Positions 1-5,319 of a stretch of 14,030 nt of DNA are shown in pieces. A model generated the notes under the pieces. The model had not been told where the DNA came from. It searched no databases and saw nothing but the letters and a program-made list of their open reading frames with translations. A program made the position numbers and the translations under genes. Source of the stretch: an uncultured Collinsella sp. GTDB lineage: Bacteria; Actinomycetota; Coriobacteriia; Coriobacteriales; Coriobacteriaceae. Within the stretch, counting starts at the first letter, position 1. Every line of letters begins with the position of its first letter. Location: NCBI GenBank assembly GCA_900551195.1, contig URVD01000023.1, positions 1-14,030 of the forward strand. Direction: 5' to 3'.

Positions 1-22
1 AGATTTATACAACTTGGACGCC

Positions 23-40
23 GTCGTTCGTTTGAACGAC
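23..40 (-). terminator. weak hairpin downstream of gntR
   Basis: A 7-bp perfect stem, GTCGTTC / GAACGAC, with a 4-nt loop lies 19 bases past the stop codon of the minus-strand regulator gene. The stem continues with a C/A mismatch and a further GC pair on each side. There is no clear U-run on the minus strand after it, so it is only a candidate transcript end for gntR. The first 20 bases of the window hold nothing else I recognise. Confidence 0.25.
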
Positions 41-58
41 AGCGCCCACGTTTTGGAT

Positions 59-841
59 TTATTGGGCTGTGGCAGTGAAGGTTGTTTTGTCGGCGGCGAT
101 GTGCACGTGCAGCTTTGCCTGACCGTCGCAGCTGATGAGCACGCCTACCTCGAACGGGGTTCCCGTCTTGTCGTAAGTCGAACGCACGATGCGCATCGCC
201 GCCTTACCGGTGTTCTGTCCCAAAAGGCGCGCCTCATGCTTGTCGAGGTTGACCGTCTCGTAGACGGCATCGACGCTTGCGGGCAGGATGCCGGTCTTTT
301 CCGCGATATAGGCGTAGAGCGAGCCATCCACGTCTTTGCGTGTGAGCTCGGGGCAAAGTGACACGGGGATATAGACGTAGTTGAGCTCCATGGGTTTGTC
401 GTTGGCGAGACGCAGGCGGCGAATCTCCCAGACGGGTGTCCCTTCGGGCACTTTGAGCCCGGAGGCGATGCCGCGGACGGCCGGTATGCTTGAAAAGGCG
501 AGAATCTGTGAGCTCGGAACCCGTCCCGCTTCGCGCATCCGCGCGCTGAAATTCAGGGCCAGGTCGATGCCGGGCGCTGAGGTTTGGGGCTTGATGAACG
601 TGCCCTGCCCGCGTTTGCGCACCACGCGCCCCTCGATGACGAGATCTTGGAAGCAACGGCGCACGGTCGCGCGCGATAACTCCAGCCGCTCACAGATTTC
701 GAGCTCGCGTGGCAGCGGCGTCTTGGTGTCGAACGCCTGGCTGGCGATAAGCAGGGCGATTCGATGTTTAAGTTGGACATAGAGCGGCGTATCACCGCTG
801 CGATCGAAGGGTTCGGAGGCGAGAAACGAGATCATGTCCAT
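59..841 (-). CDS. GntR family (HutC/UTRA type) transcriptional regulator
   Basis: Predicted cytoplasmic DNA-binding repressor of 260 residues. Residues 18-84 form the GntR winged helix: TPLYVQL opening, a recognition-helix region LSRATVRRCFQDL, and the closing RGQGTFI wing. Residues ~95-250 match the UTRA effector domain (for example the EIRRLRLANDKPMELNYVYIP stretch and a final VGVLISCDG strand). In this family UTRA binds small ligands, often phosphosugars, which release the protein from its operator. I chose the ATG at 839-841 because GGAGG (848-852, minus strand) lies 6 nt before it; the frame is open further upstream, but the start at 874 has no such site. The gene is divergent from a mannose-type PTS operon, the usual position for a local regulator of uptake. 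The effector is unknown; a PTS-derived sugar phosphate is the natural guess. The recognition helix carries an unusual RRC rather than RQA/RRA. Family call is firm, target and ligand are inference. Confidence 0.93.
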   Translation of the reverse strand: MDMISFLASEPFDRSGDTPLYVQLKHRIALLIASQAFDTKTPLPRELEICERLELSRATVRRCFQDLVIEGRVVRKRGQGTFIKPQTSAPGIDLALNFSARMREAGRVPSSQILAFSSIPAVRGIASGLKVPEGTPVWEIRRLRLANDKPMELNYVYIPVSLCPELTRKDVDGSLYAYIAEKTGILPASVDAVYETVNLDKHEARLLGQNTGKAAMRIVRSTYDKTGTPFEVGVLISCDGQAKLHVHIAADKTTFTATAQ

Positions 842-847
842 GGGGTA

Positions 848-852
848 CCTCC
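848..852 (-). promoter_or_regulatory. ribosome binding site that sets the gntR start
   Basis: On the minus strand this reads GGAGG, followed by 6 nt and the ATG at 841. It supports a 260-residue product rather than the 271-residue extension. Confidence 0.8.
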
Positions 853-876
853 ATGTCGTGAGCGTACGTGACATGG
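851..876. repeat. inverted repeat overlapping the gntR ribosome binding site
   Basis: CCATGTC (851-857) and GACATGG (870-876) are perfect inverted copies separated by 12 nt. The outer arm touches the GGAGG at 848-852, so a folded leader or a bound protein here would cover the translation start. It could be an autoregulatory operator; the arms contain ATGT and ACAT, the half-sites seen in the putative GntR operators, but at a much wider spacing. Confidence 0.35.
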
Positions 877-924
877 TCTGACACTGCGGGGCAAACCGGT
901 GATGTCAGGCCCGATTCTTGTCGG

Positions 925-939
925 TATGTATGGTACATA
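925..939. promoter_or_regulatory. putative GntR operator A (perfect dyad)
   Basis: TATGTA-TGG-TACATA is a perfect 6+3+6 palindrome. Read as half-sites it is ATGT-N5-ACAT (926-938). Its outer GT...AC pattern fits the general GT-N(n)-AC style of GntR-family operators. It is 84 nt upstream of the gntR start codon. A matching element stands ahead of the PTS operon (1067-1079) and ahead of the GH31 gene (5399-5411). Confidence 0.5.
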
Positions 940-1020
940 AGGAACATAAAACATTTACCAGGCAATCTACCTGCTATTTTAAAAATAATTGGAAGAAAAA
1001 ATAATTTAGGCACAAAAATA

Positions 1021-1035
1021 GTTGCTACCGTTAAC
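1021..1035. promoter_or_regulatory. putative MarR-type operator 1
   Basis: gttgctaccgttaac is an imperfect dyad of the form GTTGC-N5-TTAAC. It is preceded by AATA, as in the adjacent perfect palindrome at 1041-1063, and its centre lies 24 bp from that of the palindrome. The same layout, gttgcgaatgttaac, recurs at 4461-4475 ahead of the MarR-family gene. Confidence 0.45.
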
Positions 1036-1040
1036 CGATG

Positions 1041-1063
1041 AATAGTTGCCGTTCGCAACTATT
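1041..1063. promoter_or_regulatory. putative MarR-type operator 2 (perfect 9-bp inverted repeat)
   Basis: AATAGTTGC-N5-GCAACTATT is a perfect inverted repeat with 9-bp arms. The core GTTGC-N5-GCAAC has the half-site shape and spacing of operators bound by MarR-family proteins; MexR, for example, recognises GTTGA-N5-TCAAC. It ends 4 nt before the putative GntR operator B, so the two would stack side by side at the PTS promoter. The binding protein is not proven; the MarR homologue at 4500-4976 is the best local candidate. Confidence 0.55.
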
Positions 1064-1066
1064 TTC

Positions 1067-1079
1067 TTGTACCGAACAT
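1067..1079. promoter_or_regulatory. putative GntR operator B, PTS-proximal
   Basis: TTGT-ACCGA-ACAT has the same half-site arrangement as operator A. Its last 12 bases, TGTACCGAACAT, are identical to positions 5400-5411 upstream of the GH31 gene. It ends 70 nt before the EIIA start codon, compared with 75 nt for the copy at the GH31 gene. Confidence 0.5.
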
Positions 1080-1149
1080 GCCCCGGCGCAACAATAATCT
1101 CGGCAAAAAGCAAAGCCGTGCGACACACGGCAGGTCGAGAGGAGACCGC

Positions 1150-1584
1150 ATGCGGTATCTGGTAATGGTCAGTCACGGAACGCTCGCTCCCGGACTGCAC
1201 AGTGTCCTCAAGATGCTCGGCAATGACGCCCCGAACATCTTGTCGACGAGTCTCGTGGACGGCATGGGCGCTGACGAGTATGTCGAGAACGTCAAGGCGA
1301 TGCTCGCTCCTGTTACCGCCGATGACGAGGTTGTCCTGCTTGGTGACATCCTGGGCGGATCGCCGCTCACCAATGCCATGAACACGCTGGCCGAGAAGGG
1401 CCTGCTCGCCCACACCATTGCCTTCGGCGGTATGAATCTGCCCATGGCTATGACCGCCATGATGGGGCTTGCCACCATGGACCTGGATTCCCTCAAGCAG
1501 ATGATGCTGCAGGAGGGCAAGAACGGTATGTCCGAGCTCGTTGTCCCGACCGATGACGCCGATGACGAGGACGACGACATCTAG
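1150..1584 (+). CDS. PTS mannose-type EIIA component
   Basis: Cytoplasmic phosphocarrier of 144 residues that accepts phosphate from HPr and passes it to EIIB. The N-terminal strand MRYLVMVSHG matches the mannose-family EIIA opening, with the phosphorylated histidine at His9. The later GDILGGSPLTNAMNTLAE segment (the GGSP loop) and VTADDEVVLLGD are also typical. Length fits a stand-alone EIIA rather than the fused EIIAB of E. coli ManX. The ATG at 1150 is preceded by AGGAG (1140-1144) with 5-nt spacing; an in-frame start at 1078 would run through the operator region and is unlikely. The C-terminus is strikingly acidic, TDDADDEDDDI, and resembles the tail of EIIC two genes later. First gene of a four-gene EIIA-B-C-D operon. 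Sugar specificity cannot be read from EIIA. Confidence 0.92.
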   Translation: MRYLVMVSHGTLAPGLHSVLKMLGNDAPNILSTSLVDGMGADEYVENVKAMLAPVTADDEVVLLGDILGGSPLTNAMNTLAEKGLLAHTIAFGGMNLPMAMTAMMGLATMDLDSLKQMMLQEGKNGMSELVVPTDDADDEDDDI

Positions 1585-1616
1585 GCAGCGCATCCGCCCA
1601 AATTTTTGTGATGGAG

Positions 1617-1641
1617 CGGGGGTTAAGAGGAAAGACCCCCG
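1617..1641 (+). other. intercistronic hairpin between EIIA and EIIB
   Basis: CGGGGGT (1617-1623) pairs perfectly with ACCCCCG (1635-1641) around an 11-nt loop. No U-run follows, so it is unlikely to be a simple terminator; it may limit mRNA decay or tune expression between the two genes. It is followed by ataaagaaaggg, which is repeated after the next intercistronic hairpin. Confidence 0.5.
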
Positions 1642-1663
1642 GTGATAAAGAAAGGGAGAACGC

Positions 1664-2152
1664 ATGATTTCGTTCATCCGTATTGACGACCGTATGATCC
1701 ATGGACAGACCGTTACCCGTTGGGCCCTCGAGTATCCCTGCGACGGTCTTATCGCCGTCAACGACGCTGCAGCGTCCAACCCCGTGCTCAAGGAGGCCTA
1801 CAAGAGTGCCTCGGGCAAGAAGACGTTCGTGTGGACCAAGGAGCACTTTAAGGAGGTCTCCGAGAAGGTTCTCAAGTCCGACACCAAGTACTTCCTGATC
1901 ACCAAGAACCCGCTCGACATGAAGGAACTTCTCGTCGATTTTGGCTTTAAGCCCGGCATGGACCGTATCATCGTCGGTCCCTGCAACGATCGTCCCGGCA
2001 CCACCAAGCTCGGCAACAACCAGTCGATCACGCAGGAAGAGGCCCAGGCGCTCGAGGATCTCACCAACGCCGGCTACACGGTCGAGTTCGCCCTTATCAA
2101 GGAGAAGTCCATCGGTGAGTGGCCCAAGTTCCGCGGTCAGTTTGGCTTCTAG
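1664..2152 (+). CDS. PTS mannose-type EIIB component
   Basis: Cytoplasmic 162-residue phosphotransfer protein that takes phosphate from EIIA and gives it to the sugar as it passes through EIIC/EIID. The diagnostic N-terminal motif RIDDRMIHGQ is present, with the phosphorylated histidine at His13. The following WALEYPCDGLIAVNDAAA and the DMKELLVDFGF and RIIVGP segments are normal for the family, as is the length. The start is well supported by AAGGGAGA at 1652-1659. It follows EIIA by 79 nt containing a hairpin, and precedes EIIC by 72 nt containing another. This EIIB subfamily covers transporters for mannose, fructose, sorbose, N-acetylgalactosamine and related sugars; I cannot separate these from the sequence alone. 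Confidence 0.95.
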   Translation: MISFIRIDDRMIHGQTVTRWALEYPCDGLIAVNDAAASNPVLKEAYKSASGKKTFVWTKEHFKEVSEKVLKSDTKYFLITKNPLDMKELLVDFGFKPGMDRIIVGPCNDRPGTTKLGNNQSITQEEAQALEDLTNAGYTVEFALIKEKSIGEWPKFRGQFGF

Positions 2153-2180
2153 TTAGGCGCCAGCCGCATTTTGGTATCTA

Positions 2181-2202
2181 CAGCCCTTGGTGAAAGGGGC
2201 TG
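2181..2202 (+). other. intercistronic hairpin between EIIB and EIIC
   Basis: CAGCCC (2181-2186) pairs with GGGCTG (2197-2202) around a 10-nt loop, directly before aataaagaaagggga and the EIIC start. The arrangement of hairpin then ataaagaaaggg then ATG copies that in front of EIIB, although stem sequences differ. Confidence 0.45.
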
Positions 2203-2224
2203 AGGAATAAAGAAAGGGGAAAGC

Positions 2225-3082
2225 ATGGCAATCAATGCATTCCAAGCCGCGCTGTTCGGCCTGTTCGCCTGCCTGGCATCACTGCCTGGCATGGGCGGCA
2301 CGACGATCGGCAACTACACTCTGGGTCGTCCTCTGGTCGCCGGCCTCATCGTCGGCATCATCATGGGCGATATGCAGACGGGCATCCTCGTCGGCGCTGC
2401 CATCCAGGTTGTCTACATCGCTCTCGTGACCCCCGGCGGAACCGTCTCCGCCGACGTCCGCGCCGTGTCCTATATCGGCATCCCGCTGGCGATCCTCGCC
2501 ATCAAGAACTCGGGCATCGATCCCGCCTCCGCTGAGGCTGCCGGCATGGCCGCATCCCTCGGTGCCGCCGTCGGCACGCTCGGCACTGTGCTCTTCTATG
2601 GCACCGCCACCATCAACCTGGTGTGGCAGGGCATGGGGTGGAAGTGGCTCGAGAAGGGCGATCTCCACAAGCTCTACCTGGTCAACAACGTTCTGCCTTG
2701 GATTGGTCACATCGTCTGCTCGTTCCTCCCGACGTTCATCATCACCATGGGCGGCACCGCCATGGTCGACCTCATGAAGACCTACATGCCCATGGACGGC
2801 ATCGCGATGAAGACGCTGTTCACCGTCGGCTCGCTGCTGCCTACCGTCGGTATCGCCATCCTGCTCAAGCAGGTCATCTCCAAGCCGACGGACTTCCTCA
2901 CGTTCTTCTTCGGCTTCACCCTGTCCGCTGTCATGGGATGCAACCTGATTGCCGCTGCCGGCATCGGCTGCTTCTTCGCCCTGATCAACTATGAGATCGC
3001 TTCGCTCAAGATCGACCTCGCAAACGCTCCCAAGGCAGCTATCGCCTCGGGCTCCGATGATGAGGAAGAGGAGGACATCTAA
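2225..3082 (+). CDS. PTS mannose-type EIIC component (membrane)
   Basis: Integral membrane subunit of 285 residues that, together with EIID, forms the sugar channel. Nearly the whole chain is hydrophobic helix. Family landmarks include GGTTIGNYTLGRPLVAGLI (residues 24-42) and GAAIQVVYIALVTPGGTVS (57-75). The start is supported by AAAGGGGA at 2213-2220. The chain ends in an acidic tail, SDDEEEEDI. The codons of this tail contain AGGAGG (3069-3074), a strong ribosome binding site placed 7 nt before the EIID start, and the stop codon overlaps that start as TAATG. EIIC and EIID are therefore almost certainly translationally coupled, fitting their obligate complex. Specificity is not determinable here. 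Confidence 0.95.
   Translation: MAINAFQAALFGLFACLASLPGMGGTTIGNYTLGRPLVAGLIVGIIMGDMQTGILVGAAIQVVYIALVTPGGTVSADVRAVSYIGIPLAILAIKNSGIDPASAEAAGMAASLGAAVGTLGTVLFYGTATINLVWQGMGWKWLEKGDLHKLYLVNNVLPWIGHIVCSFLPTFIITMGGTAMVDLMKTYMPMDGIAMKTLFTVGSLLPTVGIAILLKQVISKPTDFLTFFFGFTLSAVMGCNLIAAAGIGCFFALINYEIASLKIDLANAPKAAIASGSDDEEEEDI
3069..3074 (+). promoter_or_regulatory. EIID ribosome binding site inside the EIIC coding sequence
   Basis: AGGAGG lies in the Glu codons of the EIIC acidic tail, with 7 nt to the ATG at 3082, which overlaps the EIIC stop TAA. It decides the EIID start and suggests translational coupling. Confidence 0.8.
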
Positions 3083-3909
3083 TGGCAGAGAAGAAGAAAC
3101 TCTCTAAGAAAACGCTTGCCAAGTCGTTCCGCAACTGGTCCTATGGCAACCTGACTTGCTTCTCGCAGGAGCACATGCAGACCTTCGGTTACTTGTGCGC
3201 CATGCTTCCGATCGTCGAGGAGCTCTACGACACGCCCGAGGAGCAGAAGCAGGCCCTCCAGACCTACTCCGCGTTCTTCAACACCGAGCCGCAGATCGGC
3301 ACCATGATTGTCGGCGTCACCGCCGGCCTCGAGGAGGCTCGCGCAAACGGCGAGGCCATCGACGACGACGCCATCAACGGCATCCGCGCCGGCCTCATGG
3401 GCCCGCTCGCCGGCCTTGGCGACTCGCTGATCGTCGGTACCCTGATCCCGATCCTGCTCGGTATCGCCCTCGGTCTCTCGACCGGCGGCTCCCCGCTCGG
3501 CGCTATCTTCTATATCGTCGTGTGGAACCTGCTCATGTACCTCGGCATGCGCTTTGCCTACAACCAGGGCTATGAGCTCGGCGGCAAGGCAGTCGAGGCA
3601 CTGGTCGGCCCCAAGGCCAAGGCTCTGCGTGATTCCATCGTGATGGTCGGTACCATGGTCATCGGTGCCGTGGGCGCAACTTGGGTCTCCATCACCTGCA
3701 GCCCCAACCTGGTGCTGCCCGGTGGCGGTAAGTTCCAGGACACGCTCGATGGCATCTATCCGCACCTGCTGCCGATGGTCTTCATCATCTTCTGCTGGTA
3801 CATGATGACCAAGAAGAAGGTCAACCCCATCGTTATGATGCTGATTCTCGTCGTGATCGCATTCGTGGGCGTTGTTATTGGCTTCTTCGACCCGGCACTG
3901 AGCTACTAG
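3082..3909 (+). CDS. PTS mannose-type EIID component (membrane)
   Basis: Membrane partner of EIIC in the mannose-family permease, 275 residues. The N-terminal cytoplasmic part (SFRNWSYGNLTCFSQEHMQTFGY, where RNW...N...QE is conserved) and the hallmark MGPLAGLGDSL segment (from residue 106, with Asp113) are clear. The C-terminus has closely spaced hydrophobic helices, ending in VIGFFDPALSY. Length is within the usual EIID range. Last gene of the operon, overlapping EIIC by 1 nt and followed after 22 nt by a strong rho-independent terminator. No metabolic gene (deacetylase, isomerase, aldolase, phosphofructokinase) is joined to this operon, so the imported sugar phosphate must be processed by enzymes encoded elsewhere. 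Confidence 0.95.
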   Translation: MAEKKKLSKKTLAKSFRNWSYGNLTCFSQEHMQTFGYLCAMLPIVEELYDTPEEQKQALQTYSAFFNTEPQIGTMIVGVTAGLEEARANGEAIDDDAINGIRAGLMGPLAGLGDSLIVGTLIPILLGIALGLSTGGSPLGAIFYIVVWNLLMYLGMRFAYNQGYELGGKAVEALVGPKAKALRDSIVMVGTMVIGAVGATWVSITCSPNLVLPGGGKFQDTLDGIYPHLLPMVFIIFCWYMMTKKKVNPIVMMLILVVIAFVGVVIGFFDPALSY

Positions 3910-3931
3910 TCATCATCCCCTGGCCCCCTGT

Positions 3932-3969
3932 AAGGCCGTGCGGCCTCAACCGCACGGCCTTCTGATTTT
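3932..3969 (+). terminator. rho-independent terminator of the PTS operon
   Basis: AAGGCCGTGCGG (3932-3943) and CCGCACGGCCTT (3950-3961) form a perfect 12-bp stem with a 6-nt loop, followed by ctgatttt. It lies 22 nt after the EIID stop. The strong stem makes read-through into 4105 unlikely. Confidence 0.85.
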
Positions 3970-3980
3970 GCGCCGCCCTT

Positions 3981-4039
3981 CAAGGGCAATATGGCCAGCG
4001 ACCTCCATCGCCTACACGACACCCGCTATATTGCTCTTG
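3981..4039 (+). repeat. long-loop inverted repeat upstream of the small membrane protein gene
   Basis: CAAGGGCAATAT (3981-3992) and ATATTGCTCTTG (4028-4039) are inverted copies with one G-T pair, separated by 35 nt. The first arm also overlaps a tight palindrome, GCCCTT-C-AAGGGC, at 3975-3987. The TATATT at 4027-4032 resembles a -10 box for the next gene, but no clear -35 is visible. Function unknown: leader structure, operator or chance. Confidence 0.3.
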
Positions 4040-4104
4040 AAAGATGACGTATTCGACAAACGATGCACTTGCGCATGATGCACACTTTGCACGAGGAGGA
4101 CCAT

Positions 4105-4431
4105 ATGCACGAGAAACATGGACACGACCTTTCGCGCGACGACTTGATTCGCGAGGCAAAGATGCAGACCGATGCTATTCAGCGGCTCAACGTTTGGCTG
4201 CGCCTGGGCTATTCGCTCGTGGCGATTGGCTTTTTGATGGGGATGTGGGGTATGCAGGGCGGCCCCGGCTGGGGCGTCCCCGCGGGCATCGTATGCTTGG
4301 TGGTGGGCACTCCGCTTTCGATTGTGCTTAAGGTTGGCACGACCAACGCCAAAAAGAATGTTGAGCGTATGCTCGAGGCCGCGGGTATCGACGTTGAGGA
4401 GCTTATGCGACGCAAGAAGGACGAGCAATAG
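4105..4431 (+). CDS. small two-helix membrane protein of unknown function
   Basis: I do not recognise a named family. The 108-residue product has a polar, His- and Asp-rich N-terminus (MHEKHGHDLSRDD) and a short amphipathic segment to about residue 33. Two hydrophobic segments follow (~34-50, with GFLMGMWGMQGG, and ~57-77, with GVPAGIVCLVVG). The charged C-terminus, NVERMLEAAGIDVEELMRRKKDEQ, looks helical. The topology is probably a hairpin with both ends in the cytoplasm, consistent with the positive charges around the helices. The start at 4105 is preferred because GAGGAGG (4093-4099) lies 5 nt before it; in-frame starts from 4063 lack such a site. The next gene, 68 nt downstream on the same strand, is a MarR regulator with its own putative operator in the gap, so the two may or may not be co-transcribed. 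Confidence 0.75.
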   Translation: MHEKHGHDLSRDDLIREAKMQTDAIQRLNVWLRLGYSLVAIGFLMGMWGMQGGPGWGVPAGIVCLVVGTPLSIVLKVGTTNAKKNVERMLEAAGIDVEELMRRKKDEQ

Positions 4432-4460
4432 ACTTCCGCGTTGGGGTATCATAAATAATT

Positions 4461-4475
4461 GTTGCGAATGTTAAC
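4461..4475. promoter_or_regulatory. putative MarR-type operator 3, ahead of the MarR gene
   Basis: gttgcgaatgttaac repeats the layout GTTGC-N4-GTTAAC of 1021-1035; the two share the whole frame apart from the four central bases, and both continue with an ATG three bases further on. It lies 24 nt before the MarR-gene ATG, directly before a TAATGT (4476-4481) that could be the -10 box. This placement suits autoregulation. Confidence 0.45.
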
Positions 4476-4499
4476 TAATGTACGGCAAATGACGGTTTT

Positions 4500-4976
4500 A
4501 TGGCCCTTCTAGAGTTGCAAAGGACAATATCCCCAGTGGATTACGATGACGTCGCTCGAAAACTGATTGTGTACTCACGTTCCCTTGCCAAGGGATCCTT
4601 GAGTGCTGCCGGCGGCGCCAGTGTGGGCGAGGCACCGGTTTTACAGTATCTATCGGGTATTGACGGTGATGTTATTCCCTCCGAGATTGCCAAGAAGCTG
4701 AAATTCTCCCGTGCGCGCATGTCGCATATCTTGGATTCACTCGAGAGCAAGGGTTACGTTCAGCGCAGGGCCGATCCAAACGATCGTCGGCGTGTGCTGG
4801 TGAGCATTACCGAGGAAGGCCGTGATTTCGCGGCGAAAAAAAATGCCGAGAGTGTGGCATCGCTCTCGAAGCAGCTCTCAGCGCTCGGCGAACACGATGC
4901 TCAGGAGCTCGTGCGCATCCTGAATAAAGCCTACAGCCTTACCTATGATGCCGACGACTACCTGGACAATCTATAA
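4500..4976 (+). CDS. MarR family transcriptional regulator
   Basis: Small dimeric DNA-binding protein of up to 158 residues. The MarR winged helix is clear: GDVIPSEIAKKLKFSRARMSHI (helix-turn-helix) followed by LDSLESKGYVQRR and the wing DPNDRRRVLVSITEEG, in which D-x-R-R and the T-x-x-G ending are classical. Flanking helices at both ends would form the dimer interface. The start is uncertain: the ATG at 4500 has no visible Shine-Dalgarno site, so it may be translated from a leaderless or near-leaderless transcript. A GTG at 4536 has AAAGGA (4519-4524) at a long spacing of 11 nt and would remove 12 residues. A dyad at 4461-4475 suggests autoregulation, and matching dyads ahead of the PTS operon suggest a wider role. 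Ligand unknown. Not an antibiotic-resistance call; nothing here supports one. Confidence 0.9.
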   Translation: MALLELQRTISPVDYDDVARKLIVYSRSLAKGSLSAAGGASVGEAPVLQYLSGIDGDVIPSEIAKKLKFSRARMSHILDSLESKGYVQRRADPNDRRRVLVSITEEGRDFAAKKNAESVASLSKQLSALGEHDAQELVRILNKAYSLTYDADDYLDNL

Positions 4977-4995
4977 GGATGAAGGCAGACATTTA

Positions 4996-5015
4996 GGTGC
5001 ATCTTGAAATGCACC
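4996..5015 (+). terminator. weak hairpin after the MarR gene
   Basis: GGTGCAT (4996-5002) and ATGCACC (5009-5015) form a perfect 7-bp stem with a 6-nt loop, 19 nt after the MarR stop. No U-run follows, so terminator activity is doubtful. Confidence 0.3.
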
Positions 5016-5118
5016 CGGGACAGTTGTGCCCATTGACTACCGTCAGCATCTCATTCCAAACCAAATCAGCCAACGTACGTCATGGCAATCCCCGGTAGGT
5101 TGCAGGATGGCGGCTGAG

Positions 5119-5164
5119 CCTTTCCCTCGGGAAACTTCGCGAAGCCCAGTTCCCGAGGGAAAGG
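5119..5164. repeat. strong 15-bp inverted repeat with an inner palindrome
   Basis: CCTTTCCCTCGGGAA (5119-5133) is perfectly complementary to TTCCCGAGGGAAAGG (5150-5164). The 16-nt loop contains a second perfect palindrome, CTTCGCGAAG (5135-5144). No U-run follows on either side. Possibilities are a bidirectional transcript barrier, a leader structure for the GH31 mRNA, a protein-binding cruciform, or a remnant of a small mobile repeat. I do not recognise it as a known riboswitch. Confidence 0.6.
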
Positions 5165-5176
5165 TATGGTCTGTGT

Positions 5177-5237
5177 AATACCAGATAAACAGTACATTTT
5201 TGCTAGATTGGTATTTGACTGAAGAACCAATTGGTAT
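5177..5237. repeat. cluster of TTGGTAT / ATACCA motifs
   Basis: AATACCA (5177-5183), TTGGTAT (5208-5214) and ACCAATTGGTAT (5226-5237) give one inverted and two direct copies of the same word; the last includes the perfect palindrome ACCAATTGGT. GGTATGG also occurs at both 5163-5169 and 5233-5239. This looks like a set of protein-binding half-sites, but the protein is unknown. Confidence 0.3.
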
Positions 5238-5282
5238 GGCTTATTAAGCCCACCTTGCCGTTGACGCTTATTTTGCTGCCGC

Positions 5283-5319
5283 TGGGAGAATTCCGAACTT
5301 GGGTGCGCAAGTGCTCCCA
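5283..5319 (+). other. two-tier hairpin in the GH31 leader
   Basis: TGGGAG (5283-5288) pairs with CTCCCA (5314-5319), enclosing an inner stem ACTTG (5297-5301) with CAAGT (5308-5312) around a 6-nt loop. It has an asymmetric internal loop of 8 and 1 nt. It is a plausible RNA fold if the transcript starts upstream. Confidence 0.3.

Larger units (their letters stand above)
842..1149. promoter_or_regulatory. divergent gntR / PTS regulatory region
   Basis: This 308-bp gene-free stretch must hold promoters for both the minus-strand regulator and the plus-strand PTS operon. It contains an AT-rich block at 977-1020, conspicuous against the GC-rich surroundings, with the 9-mer AAAATAATT twice (982-990 and 998-1006). 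It also holds two kinds of dyad operator listed separately (925-939, 1021-1035, 1041-1063, 1067-1079). A TATTTT at 1060-1065 could be the -10 box of the PTS promoter, but I found no good -35 partner, so I do not place the promoters exactly. Confidence 0.6.

Noticed and set aside
1078..1149. Upstream start for EIIA
   Set aside because: It lies within the putative operator B, adds residues foreign to EIIA, and ATG 1150 has a strong ribosome binding site and the family-typical N-terminal strand.
1006..1791. 261-codon minus-strand frame across the PTS promoter and EIIA/EIIB
   Set aside because: It is antisense to well-supported PTS genes and crosses the operator cluster; no domain recognised.
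3079..3765. 228-codon minus-strand frame opposite EIID
   Set aside because: Shadow of EIID; biased composition and no initiation signal.
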